Assembly: GCA_947095535.1 (NCBI GenBank)
Contig: OX352774.1
Location: 65,968,416 to 66,032,415 of the forward strand
DNA from: Poecilobothrus nobilitatus
Taxonomy: Eukaryota; Arthropoda; Insecta; Diptera; Dolichopodidae
DNA length: 64,000 nucleotides
Direction: 5' to 3'
Shown: positions 36,071 to 48,931 of the stretch, piece after piece
Layout: the number at the start of each line of letters is the position of its first letter
Numbering within the stretch: the first letter of the stretch is position 1
Notes under the pieces: generated by a model
Seen by the model: the letters and a program-made list of their open reading frames with translations, nothing else
What the model was told of the DNA's origin: nothing
Databases searched by the model: none
Made by a program: the position numbers and the translations under genes

Positions 36071-39000
36071 GTGTTACTTGATTTTTTCAAATTTTCTAAC
36101 AAATTTCTTCAACAAATTTTTTGCATTTGTTTTACTCGATAATTTGAAATTGTTGTAGTACAATTATGTAGTACAATGTAGTACAACAATGTAGTACAAA
36201 AAATGTAAATAAATAAACAACATAACGGTTGCTTGAAGAATTTTTATTTATGATATATATACATATTGATATATATGATATTGATATATATACATACTTA
36301 TATAATATCATGTTTATTTACATATCGTATATATGTCACTAGTGAATGAATGATAAGAGTATAGATGTATATTATATAGCACCGTATTTACATACATATA
36401 TATGTATTTTATTGTACTTATAAGAAATTATTCTGTCAATGGAATATTTAAATATAATATAATATAATATTTAAAATTATATTTATTATTTTGTAGTTAC
36501 TTAGTAAATTTAATATACATTTACGCTTAGTATTAAATGGTAAGTACTATAGAATATTTCAAAAAGGTTAGAATCTGCTTTTGAAGAATATACATATACT
36601 TAAACATATAGTTTAAATATATGTACAACCCATAATTCTAGAAATTATAAAATTCACCCAAATTATTTTAAAATACTAAAATATTAAAAAAATAATATTG
36701 TAAGCAAAGTGACAGGCTGTGAACATACTAACGGTTCGTATGGGTATCTAAGAGTTGACAAAGGCAACTGTATTCTTCCTCGTTTTTTGCCTTTCCTTTA
36801 CTATGGTTCTCTTGAGAAATAATATAGAATTGTTAGTTATTTATGTTTTTACCCCAAAAATTCTTTGTAAAAAAAAGAATGAGAATTTTTAATGGTTTTT
36901 TTTTATTGAAAATTAAAAATAAACTGTTACAATAAGTAAGTACAATTACTAAGTCAGTAAATTTTTAAAAAATATTTTTAAAAAGTTCAATCACTAAAAT
37001 TTATTTTATATAAAAAAGTTCTTATTTGAAATTATAAAGTTTTTCAATTTAAAAAATTCATAAGTAAGTAAATAAGCACTGAAGCAATTTAATATTTAAA
37101 TATCTTTTCTCATCGTATCAAATTAAAAATCTATTTTCTAAAAATTCATTGTAAACTTTTTGTGTTGAATAAATAAATAAGTAGTAAAAGTTTAATGATT
37201 TGATTAAATAAATCGATTTTTTTCCTTTTTTAAATTGATTACAGGGATTTTGATAATTTAAAACAATTAATCTATAAGTAAGTATATATATATAAAGAAA
37301 AATACTTATACAATACACATTACAAATCGAATTTGCTTTCTTTATCTGAAAATTTTCATATTGCGATTCAATTTTCGTCAGAAGGAAAATATCGAGAGGG
37401 AAAGGTTAACTTAATTATATAAAACGTAAAACTGATAACATTATAAATTATCTAAAAACAGATGATAAAATATGTAAATGTATCTATAGTTAAGTAAGTG
37501 CATATTTCTATAGAAATGCAGAAAATTTTTGAAATGAATTTTTATTTAATTTGTGCATCTTTGTTTTTCTTCAATTATTAAAACCTTTCACTTTTCTATT
37601 GAATACAACATTATAATATTCTATAGTTACTGATGTACTATTTAATTATCTATTTTACCCTAGCATACTACCTAGATAAACATATATCTATATAATATAT
37701 CTTTCGAATAAGTATAGAATATAGATTAATCTTTATTTTTTGATTTTTGATTTTTTTTTTATACGTCCTTCAATTTCTATTAAAAAAGAAAAAAAAAAAA
37801 AATTAAAGGAAAGGAAATCAATTATCCTTGCCATTGGCGCGGAATTTTTAAAAAATTGAAATTGAATACTTTTTTTTCTTACTTATTTTCTTTTGTTTTG
37901 TCTATATTCTTTTCTTTTTAAAATTAAATACAAATATTCATACTTAAAACATCTGTAGTTAAATATCTGTTGAAAAGTAAGAAATATCTACAGATGCATA
38001 CTTAAACATATATACAAAGAAATGAAAACAAATAACAAATAAAACCCACGCGCTATTAAGGATTTAAGAAAGTATTGGATGGTATCGGTTTATAGATAAC
38101 TATATCTATGTATATAGTTATATAACTAATATAAATAAATAATTGTTTTTTTTTTTATATATAAGTACTCAGATATATTGGTGATAAAAGTGTGCCTACA
38201 CTCAATAAAAATAAATACACATATACCTTTAAAACTAAATCCTGTAAGAATTTTTTTATATTAAAAAAAAAAAAATAATAATATCAAATACTTGAACTTA
38301 TCCATTAATACTTTTATAAAATATGTACGAATGTTTATTACTTATTTATTGTTTTTGTTTTTTTTCTGTATATATATAATAAAAGTGTGACTTTTCTGAA
38401 TATTTTTTTTTTGCATAAAATATTCAAGTACACAGAAAATAATTCGTATATATACTTATATACTTAAGTATATATGTATATATACATATGTATGTTTATT
38501 AATATCTATGTATATATTAAATAGAAACAATTTTTAATACACCTTAAAGTAGGTAACAGAAGCATCATTAATAATAACCTATCCCATTAACATCATTTTT
38601 AAATTTGTATACGATTATTTGTATCTGTATATGTATACAATTGAGAACTCTGAATGCATTGACTTAGTTTTGAATATTAAGTATAAAAGTTAAGTTTAAA
38701 CTTTAAATAAAAAAGAAACATTAATTTATTATTTAATTTATACATTGAGTATAGATATTTATATAGTATAGGTACTTTATTTATGGATTGATATTTGTGG
38801 ACCCATTGTCGTTAGGTATGTACGAGTCAGCTATACAATCATATTAACTATAGTATTTTTTATATATTCTGACCATGGTTTAAATCCAAAACGTGTTAAT
38901 TTGTATGGTCGACAACTTACATAATCAATCCTTCATATATACTTACAGAATCGTTTTATATTTTTACACAATTCCGAATATTTCAGAATATCAAAAGTAC

Positions 39001-39669
39001 AATTATTAATGATTTTTTAAGTCATTAAGTACTTTCTTAATTTTAAATATTTGTTCAACTTTATTATATATAGCTATATTTCAGTAAGTACTGAAGGGCT
39101 TTTAAAGATGCTAAAATTCGAACCAAGTTTAAGGTTAGAATAAAATTTTTAAAGTTACTGTGTTAAAGAGGGCTATGTAGTTACTTGTAGTTAGTTTCGA
39201 AAAGGAACATAATATGAAGTTTCCCAAACACAAAAATGCGATGACGTCACTTTAAAATGTTTCTCATTGTTTTGATTGAAATATGTACTAAATCATTTTA
39301 AGTATTAGCAATTATTTAGTACTTAGCAATTATTTTAAGGTTTGAAAAAAAAAGTTATAAAATCTGAGTTGTCCTAGGCATTTTAGGTAATATTAGACAA
39401 AAATTATTATGTATTTGCCTACGCAAATTTAAAATAAACTTAGGAATGATTTATCAAAATATTCTTAACTTGACACGAACCGTATCCTTATCAATCATCA
39501 ATATTTTCTTAAGAGAAAATTTAAAAAATTAAAATTATTTTAAACAAAACTTTTATATACTTTTATATACCTAAGAATACCTAAGTAATTTTCTTTATCA
39601 TTATCATCAACATAAAAGTAAAAAAAAATGTAATACAGTAATATTCTAAGTTAAAATAACTTAACTTAA
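36071..39669. other. Gene-free stretch
   Basis: No gene is supported. A fragment near 36730-36790 (GGTTCGTATGGGTATC and AGAGTTGACA) matches the reverse complement of the start of R2 near 13730. A weak exon-like segment ending at a TTAG-GTATGT donor at 38814 is not called. (TA)n tracts and TAAGTA-type words are frequent. Confidence 0.5.
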
Positions 39670-40405
39670 CCTTTTTGTGCACGAGGGTAACATATGTATC
39701 CAATTTTTTCGCCAGTAGCAATTTTTGGGGGATTTTTTTTTTTTAGACTTTTTTATTCAAATCAAAATTGAATTTTTTGTTTTTCACTAAATAAGTATAT
39801 TAAATAAAACTATACTTACTTATGTACACATTTCAAAATATTTATTTAAAAGATAGCTGGGTAGTTTTGCTACAATTCCTATTTGAAAACACGGACGGGG
39901 GCATTTTTTTTAGGCTTCTGCAACATTAGGTAAAAACACTTGGGCGGGGGGCACTTTAATATATGATTTTGATGATCAAATTTCAAGATTTTTTGAAGAA
40001 CTAAATAAATAGAACCAAAATCTGAATTTTTTAACAAGGAGAAATACTTAGGAAGAAAAAATACATTACATATTTTATAAAATTTTAAAAAATATATCTT
40101 TTATAAAGTTTCGCTGCAATACAGTCGGTAAATTAATCAGGACAAAATTTGCTTCTTTACACTTAAGAAATTATGGTAGATCTTCAATTTTAGCTAGTAA
40201 AAGTTGTAATACTTAGTTAGCTGTTTTATTTTCCGAAGAAAAGTGATAAACCAAGTGCTACCAGATGTAAATTACACACGTTTTGTAGGTGAATTAATCA
40301 AAGTACACACGTTTTTGTAGGTGAATTAATTACATTGTATGTTAAAAATTAAAATAATACCCAAAACAAAATTTTCGTCATCTTTGCAATTCATGCATGA
40401 GAGGG
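39670..40405. mobile_element. Possible piggyBac-like MITE (TTAA-flanked)
   Basis: The block is flanked by TTAA at 39666-39669 and 40406-40409. Its ends, CCTTTTTGTGCACGA and (reverse complement) CCCTCTCATGCATGA, match at 10 of 15 positions, mostly with transition differences. TTAA targets and CCY-type termini fit piggyBac-like elements. TTAA is very common in this A+T-rich DNA, so the support is modest. Inside is a direct duplication of ACACACGTTTTGTAGGTGAA with its following bases (about 40275-40330). No transposase is present. Confidence 0.42.
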
Positions 40406-40899
40406 TTAACTAAAAAGATCAAAAAACTTTGAAATTTGAAAAACAAAAAAAAAAACATAGAATTAAATATTAGAATTTGATGTCTGATTTTATAAATAAG
40501 TAAAAACTAAAAGTAGAATATGCCGCAATAGATGAAAAGTACAGTAATATATAGTGTTGGTATAGGTAGGGATGTTTAAAAAAAGCAAAAAATTCTATAA
40601 GTAATTTACACATTATAATCGGTTTATTTTTGTAAATGATTAGATGGTTCAAAATAACATACTTAAGTATATATATTTTATATATTTACATATATACAAC
40701 CACGTAACGTATTTAAACATTTCATAATAAATAACTGTATAAGTCAGTACATATGTACAAATATAAGAAATTTAAATAAATATACTACATACTTTAATAT
40801 AAAAAAAAATCCTTTATATTTTTGACCTCATTGACTACAATTTTACATATATGAAAATACATACAAGAAAACTTTTTTAAGAAATTGGAGAAAGAACAG

Positions 40900-40931
<32 letters not shown>

Positions 40932-43759
40932 CTATATAATTCATGTACGTATTAAGTATATTATTTCAGATCAAGCTCATTATGTATTTATAAAATTTCT
41001 TGGAATAATTTTTTTCAGAATGTATATATATATAGTTATATACATATATTTATATATATAACTATATATATATACATTAGTATATTATGTATATTTTATT
41101 GTATAAAAAATATGTTAAGCAAAAAAGTACTACTTATGTATAAAACAAACATGCCTTTGAGCTGAAAACAAAAACAATTTTAAATTATCTTTAGTCTATA
41201 CATATATGTATAAATGTACTTGCTTATACATTTTTACAAAGATAACAAAAACCTTGACCCTGTTTACAGGCTTTACTTAGATCCCTCAAGCTTTATAATT
41301 ATATCTTTTTAATAATTTTTTTTTTTTAAATAATTTTCTTTAAAATTGTCAGATTATTTTAATACTTATCATTTTTAAAATTCTTTCTTTCCCCGATTCA
41401 AAAAATATTTAAATTTCTTTCCGCAGTTTAGTCTCCAGTTAGTTGAAATGTAAAGCGTTTAAATCACTACTCTTGAAATTCAATTGAAAATATTGAAATT
41501 TTACTTTGAAGACAAATTCCTACAAGTACATAAGTACTGTGGAATTATAGGAAAGGTCAGTAAAGGCCAATTAATATCTATCACTTTCAGTCGCACAGGT
41601 AAGGTACAGGTAGTTCCTATATAGGACAGTTAATTACACACGAACGGGTATTTCAATGAGTAAGAAGAAATTACATATTTGATTAGTTAAGTACAAAAAG
41701 TCCATGAGAACTTTATGATAAATACTAGAAAATGTGCAGAAACCTATACTTAATGATCCGACTATAGAAATAAATAACTTTTTTAGATTCGTGATAAATA
41801 TTTACTTAGTTTGAAATATTTAATCCATCAGATTAGATTTTGAAGATTTTTCGAATCAACTTAATATTAACAACTAGATTATAGTAAGGAAGAAAAAGAA
41901 AAAAGGAAAGAAGAGAAAAATCTTTTAGAAAAAGTATTTTAGAAAAGAAAAATGTTTTCATTAACTACTTAATTATCTATTGTTTTTTTTTTTTTGACAA
42001 TAACTAAATATTTCAATTTTACTTCAAGGTAAGCATAGATATAATTTCTTATATAAGTACTTAGTTATATTATATACTTAGTTATATGTATCTACATAAG
42101 TATCTATATGGCTTAAAACGTATATATATATATATTAATTCTTGAGATATTAAGTAAGTGTATATTTTTTTTTAATCAAACCATGTTAAATTGTATGTGA
42201 AATTACTAACACCTTGAAATTACTAAATATATTTTTTAAAAGGACCCTATTTTTTTATATTATTTTTTTTATTAAAACATTTTATAATAAAATTGCAAAA
42301 CTACAATAATATTTAAAAAAAAAAAAAAATTAATACATTGCATCAAAATTACAATTCCTGAAGGCTAAATTTGTTTATTTTTAATTTTATACATACTGAC
42401 TTACATATACTCACTTACTTACTTATATATACTTTGAAGTATTACAAAAATTTTTATGTGGTGAGTAAAAATATGTAATATTTATGTTTTGTTTTAAAAC
42501 AATCTGGGTTAATATAAAACCTATACTATAAAACTCTGATATAAAATAAAAAAAAAAATATAAAAGATTTTCTTAGGTCATGAGTATCCTCTATAATATT
42601 TACATCTGCCTTTTAACGCATAAACATTTTTATATCTAAGTATCTTATCAATTTTATAGCTATACCTATTTTCAAATTGCTTTTATTTTAAGAAAGCAAT
42701 ATAAAACATTCTTCATTTATTACAAATAAGGACTAAAGGATGAACAATAACGCAATCTTAAATGACATACTGATGTTTAATATTTAAAACGTCTTTCGAA
42801 CTTTCATTGCTGACACCGAAAACGACTGTAGAAAAATGTGTTATATCATCAATATCGAAAAATTGGCAAAATAAAAAGTTATGGTTGATTTCATTTCTTG
42901 TTGTCTATAGTGTTATAAAAACTAGATCAATATTAACTATAACAAAAGGTTGGTCTACTTATAGGGTAATGTGTGTAGATAGCGATAATTTTTGCCATGT
43001 TGTTGAATAGAATAGTTTAAATACTTAATGACAAATAAAATGAGAATAAGATTTGACTTGTATTATAAAATACTCATATAACTTCCGTACCTAATATCGA
43101 AAAAAAATTAGTATTGTTAGTTAAATTGCTTTAAAAAGTGTAACTTTCCTAAAAATTGAATTTTCAGAGTTAGGCTGCATTGAGCATGTTATTATAATTT
43201 TTTTTCTTTTCTATTTGATTCAGAATTTCTTCCTTAAAACTTCAAAATTAATTTTTTTTAAGGGACCGACTATTTTAAAATATGTCCCATTTGACCATTT
43301 TTCGTCAGTGCAGATTTGTTTTTATAATTTATGATTAAGCAAGTAAGTTGTTTCCGTCAGTTCGATTTTTTTGGGGACTGATTCTTTTATAAATAAGTAT
43401 GTACTATGTATATGTTGAGGAAGGCAGCTGTAAATATATTTTGGTTTTAATTTTTCTTCTACTTACTTACAAATTTTTCAAAACAAAAAAAAATAAGAGA
43501 TAAAAACAATATGTAACAATGTATAACTAAGTATATAATTTCAAATGATTTTAAAAACAAGAGTGCAGTCGTTGTGAAATTCGCTTTTGTCGGTAAAAAA
43601 TAACTTACTAAATAGTTAGTTATCTGTATTAATGTCTTATTGAAGATCTTTAAAATTGCAATTTATTCAATTTGCAAAATTAAAATTTCTAGATTAAACT
43701 TAACTATTTTCTTACTCTGTCAATATAAATGATACATGTATATGTACTTATAAGTAATT
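40406..43759. other. Gene-free stretch
   Basis: No gene is supported. At 41611-41626 a pyrimidine tract and CAG precede TCGCACAG and then GTAAGG, a pattern like a recursive splice site, but it is compatible with chance. The 67-codon open frame at 42807-43010 has no recognisable domain, and its codon use gives no support. (TA)n tracts occur at 40898-40924 and 41024-41085. Confidence 0.5.
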
Positions 43760-44216
43760 ATAACAGTAAATTCAAATTTTGCAAAATCAAGAGATACTTT
43801 CTTCGTCACTTTTGAAAGAATAATAAAATAATTAAAAAAGCTACTTATTAACACGTGTAATTTTGGAGTTTAAAATTTTTTTTCTTACATTCAAAAATTT
43901 GCTCAGGTGTCCAGGTTATATATATCTTTATATAGCTATGCTTATAATATCTTCCTCCTGGTAAAGTTAAATACCATAATTTATAATAAATTATACCATT
44001 AGTGATTTAAGTACTTAATATATATATACTTACTTAAGTAAATAAGTATTATAAAAAAGGCTATACTTATTCAACTTTGGGCGATTGCAGCTCTATAATA
44101 AGTATAGGGCTACATAATCTATTCACAATTAAAATTTCAATATATATGTCAAATGGTGTAGAATAAATAGGGGGGCATTCTAGATAGTTTAATTTTTTTT
44201 TTTTGGAAATGTACTA
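43760..44216. repeat. Repeat family R1, 3'-part fragment
   Basis: The segment ends with TGCAGCTCTATAATAAG, GGGCTACATAA, GGTGTAGAATAAATAGGGGGG and GGAAATGTACTAAAAA, in the same order as the end of copies a and b. Similarity further upstream is weaker (GTAAATTCAAATTTTGCAAA near 43768). It is a truncated, diverged copy in direct orientation. Confidence 0.6.
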
Positions 44217-47200
44217 AAAATTACCATTTATGCAAATAATATGTATGTGTATTATATCAACTTAAAGGTATTAAATAAAAAATTAAATCATAAGAAGCAT
44301 AAGTAGTACTATAATATGTAAGTACTTATTTACTCACAATTGAGACCATCAACGTACAATCAAAAATTCATGGTCGCCCAGATTAAAATTTTTTATTTTT
44401 TTCGCTTATTATGGTTGATTTTAACATTTACCTCTAAGCAATTAAAATTAAAAACGTTTTTTTATTTTGAGTAAATAGTTACTTACTTAAGTACTTATAA
44501 TTTTTATTTTCCGTTTGGCTACAATTAAGTACAAATACAATTTGCCGAGAAATAGTTTTGGGAAACGAATTTCGCCGGTGGTCGATGGTCGATAGTCGAA
44601 ATTGCGTTTATTACTTCAGTAATATTTAAAATTAAAACAAAAATGATTACATACATACTTACTTACTTACTTACTTATTTGTAATTAAAAATAAATGTAC
44701 AAATTAAATATATACATATATCTAATTTTGTTAATAAGTACAAATGTATTTTCAAAACTCAAAATTTAAATATTTTCGTGGTTTTTTTTTTTTAATCAAT
44801 AAATGAATGAAAAAGAAATAAAATTACCCAAATAACTTAAATATAGTTAATTTTATATATTCAAGTTATTTATATCCGTAAATAAAACCCAGATAATGGC
44901 AAAAATTTCAATTATGAAGAGAAAAAGACAAAAAAAAAAAAAAACCAACTCAATTCAAATTTAATGAACTCATCAAAAACCTACCAGATTTATTTCATGA
45001 TTTTAAATGATTTTTATTTATTCAGGTTTCCGTATATAGGTACATATACTAAATTATTTTCTTATTTTCTCTCTTCTTTTAATTTTTTTTTTTTATATGT
45101 ATATATGTACTTATATGTGTAAGTAAAGGTACATAAAATACATTTTAGGTATTACCCAAAAAAAAAAAAACAAAATTCACTTAACATCAGCATATTCCTG
45201 ATAAAAAAAAAAAATATGTATTAAAAACAAGAAGAACAACAACAACTGAACAAAAGTTGAAATTATGCTTTCAATTATATTTTGGATATCTAAATAACTT
45301 ATGACTTTGATTTAGGAGTTAGTTTTTTTGTTTCTTTTTTTTTCTTCATTCCCAGTTCTTAAATTAAAACAAGAAAAATTTTAAAAGCCAAAAATAGAAA
45401 TAACTGCAGAACACCGCACTTGGAAAACCATATTAGTTATATTGTAAAAAAATATTATAAATATTATAAGTATAAGTATATAAGTTGTATCTATATAAAC
45501 ATAGTAATATCCTGTAAAAAATTTTTGACGCCAATATCTTCCGAATTTTCTTTTCAAATAAATGAAATATAAAGTTGCCAAATCGGAAGGAAATTTATTT
45601 ATTTTTTTTTTTTCTTCAAAGATTTTTTTTTTTTGATTGTGCAATGTCATAATTGTTCATCTGCTGATGCTACTGCTGATTTTTTTTTTGAAAAATATAT
45701 ACGTATAAATCTTTAGTAAATATACACGATGATTGAAACAGGAAGAATAGAGGAGATTTCTATAATAAGGATCTTCTGTGTATATATATACGTATATATA
45801 TATATATATGTATATATATAAAATATACGTAAGTATCTAATATATTATAATTTTTGTTACTTATAGTTGGATTTAAATTTCTTTAATTTTCTGGCTATAG
45901 TTAGAGATAAAAGACAACAAAAACAAAAAAAAAAAAAAAAGAACAAGATAAGTATTCGTATGAGAAAATAAATATAGTTTAGTATCTTTAGATCTCAAAT
46001 TTCATTTTAAAAAAATTACTTATTCTCTTCCTTGAATTTATATAATGTGCATATTATAGTATTAAGTATATGTATATAACTATAAGTATTATGAGAAACA
46101 ATAAATCCCAACTATTATACAATACTTCATATATATATATACTATAGAATTTCATCCCGCATTAATTTTAACACTAAAACAAACCAAAAGAGAAAATAAA
46201 GGAAGCTGTTAAGTATTATGTGAAAAAAATTTTGAATATCATCATACAGCATTTTACATCCTTTATGGTCTGGTAATGTGTTAAAAATTTGGCTTCTTTT
46301 TTTCTTTCAAAAGGAAAATGGGGGGAAAAGTTATAAGTATACAAAAGTATATGTAGTGTTAATGGAACCCAATGATAAAAACTATATCTACTTTTTTTTT
46401 TTGATATAATGGTTATAGTATTTCAACAAATTAATGTTTCATTTCTTTCTGCATGCTCAATTCATATAATTTTGACATTAATTTTAAAGTAAAATAATGA
46501 TGCAACTGAATTGTTGTTATATAAGTACGAATTAAATATCGAATCTTAAGAATAAAAATGTCATATCTCAAAATATTGAAAAAGTAAAAAAAAAAATGTA
46601 TTAATTGTAACTATTAAATATCCGTATTTCTATTTATTTTCCATACTTATAGTTAATCTTAGTTATCGTACTTTAATTTTAGTGCGATTTTAACTATGTA
46701 GAAGATAGTTTAAATCGATAGTTTAACAATTGAACATCGAAAATCTTTAATCAATAAAAATCATTTATGTTAGATGAATACTGCCATAAGTTGATGATGT
46801 ACAACTATTATTTTACCATATAAGTTATATGTATATTTTTTTTTACAACTGCTTTTAACTGTATAGATTTAGTAGAAAAATTTAATATTTTTTTAATTTT
46901 CCCTCCAAATTTTTGTGAATCTTCTTTAATATTAAATATCTTAAAATTCAAAATTTTGAAATATAACGGTTTTATTATTTGGTGTATTTATGATAGTGAT
47001 ATTCTTTTCTTTTAAGTCTAATTTCAAACTTCTTTTACATGCATCAACGAAATAACAACAACAAAAATAAATGAATAACTATATATAGTTTTCCTGTCAT
47101 TTATTTTTCTTCGTGGTTTTAAACGCATGCAATAAGAATGCGACGATTTTTCATATTTAATCGTAAAGAATGCAAGTAGGTGTCATTGTTGTACATATAA

Positions 47201-47934
47201 TAATGAATAGTATATATATATACATTCATTATACAAAAACTGCTGTACTTTTATGATAAGAAATATTTAGGGAAAAAAAAAATAAATATTAAAGTGGTGA
47301 CTATTACTGCAGGTTTGTATATATATATAGTGATGGTAGGTAATTTTTATAATCTTCTTCGGTGGTATATTTATATAACTATATACCACCTATATGTACT
47401 TACTATAAGTTTATATATGTGAAACATCAAATATATATATTCTATAAATATTTATATGAACATTTTTAATATAATTTTAATATAACAAATAAATATAATG
47501 ACGGAAGTAAAAAATTAAAACAATGAACGATTAAGAACCTAAATATTAAATTTCTGAATGAATAAATTTATGTACATATTTTTAATGGTTAAATGATTTT
47601 AAATTATTCATTCATAAAAAAAATTTAGAACAACAACTTGAAAATTTTATTTGGTATATATATAAATATTCTCATGAAAGGTATTTTATTTTTATTTTTT
47701 ATTTATTTTTGTAATCATTATATAAGAGTATAAGAGATCAATTTCAATTTACATCCGTTGTTTTTCTTATCCTTGTCCTACTTTTATTCGATTATAATTA
47801 TTAAATTTAATGATGCCACACCATATACCGACTATCACTGATGCTATTTTTGTTAAAAATGTTGTCTCAAAGTTTATGCATTTGGCCGATCCATCAATTC
47901 TGAATTAAATTCTACACTATACTTATTTACATCC
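44217..47934. other. Gene-free stretch
   Basis: Only low-complexity sequence, TACTTA/TAAGTA words and (TA)n tracts are seen. The open frame at 45381-45650 is dominated by A/T-tract translation and is not called. Confidence 0.5.
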
Positions 47935-48125
47935 ATATCATATTAGATTTGTGATACCTTCATATCACCAAAATTTATCATTAAATTAGACCTCGAACAA
48001 TAGACTTTTTAATTCTATTTTGGCACAATCTTTCTAACATGGTGTTTTAACTTTTTGTGTTCAAACATACGTAAAAGCTACATGGCTCAAATCTTAATTC
48101 AATAACAAATTTTGATGATAGTAGA
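47935..48125. repeat. Diverged direct repeat, left copy
   Basis: The order CCATATCATATTAGA, AAAATTTATCA, AAATTAGACCTCGAAC, TTTTTAATTCTATTTTGGC and ACAAATTTTGATG is repeated at 51728-51905 in the same orientation with many substitutions. It is an old dispersed repeat of unknown class. The pair brackets the LINE insertion but lies outside its TSD. Confidence 0.55.
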
Positions 48126-48931
48126 CATTAAATTAAAAACCTAAAATTCTCCGCAATCCCCCTCTGAAAAATTAATAATAATTATTAGTCAGAGTTCAGA
48201 GAATAAGGGAATAATCAGAGTTCTCTTTTTTTGATTAAGGAAAGGTGATCAACTTGGATATTCTCAAAAAATCTGATTGTCTATGCATATTTTTTAAAAT
48301 TTAAAAGAAGTTGGACCTCTTAAAACTAGTTATCAAAACAAATTTTTTTTACAAGAACTTGTGCTCTTTTCATTGCTCTATAGGTTCTTTCAATGATTAC
48401 CACCTAAATGTACACATCTTACAACTGGTCTTTTATTTTAAACATTATTTTGTATAAGTTCTAAAAAGTTAATATACATACATACGTATAGTTTATATTT
48501 TTAGAGTTTCGTAAGGATTTTACATGATTTCAGGATTCTTCTGAATGTTTGTTTTAATATATTGTACTGATCCTTAGCTTATTTCATTTGATACATACTT
48601 TGTATTCTTAGTATTGCTTATTATTAAACTAAGTAGATTATTTAGCAAAAAAAAAAGTACATAACTATATTAAAAGGCTTGAGATTTTATCCTAAAATAG
48701 GGCAAAAGTATCAAATATCGTACCATTTTGTGTGTTAAATGTAAGATTTATTAAGTATAAGTAGATACTTATATATATATACATAGATTCCTAAGCTATT
48801 TTTGATTAATTAAGTTTGCTAATTAAATTCGGTACAACTAACGGGGTGACAGCTAAAAAGTTAATTAGTATATATACTTAAGTTTGAACATTTTCAGTAA
48901 GTGTACAAATTTCAAAAGTGATTTCAAATTA

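Larger units (their letters stand above)
31860..46500. other. Domain enriched in TACTTA / TAAGTAC words
   Basis: Across this interval the words TACTTA, TAAGTA, AAGTAC, GTAAGT and the palindrome TTAAGTACTTAA recur very often, singly and in short runs, for example ACTTACTTACTTACTTAC near 44657. In the first 31 kb they are rare, with only a scattering of copies. The onset lies just after the predicted exon ending at 31799. They continue at lower density to the end of the window. The cause is unknown. Confidence 0.6.

Noticed and set aside
38770..38813. Exon-like segment ending TTAG-GTATGT
   Set aside because: The acceptor side has almost no pyrimidine tract and the possible peptides are unremarkable.
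42807..43010. 67-codon open frame on the + strand
   Set aside because: Starts at a non-ATG codon, has no domain, splice signals or composition difference; likely chance.
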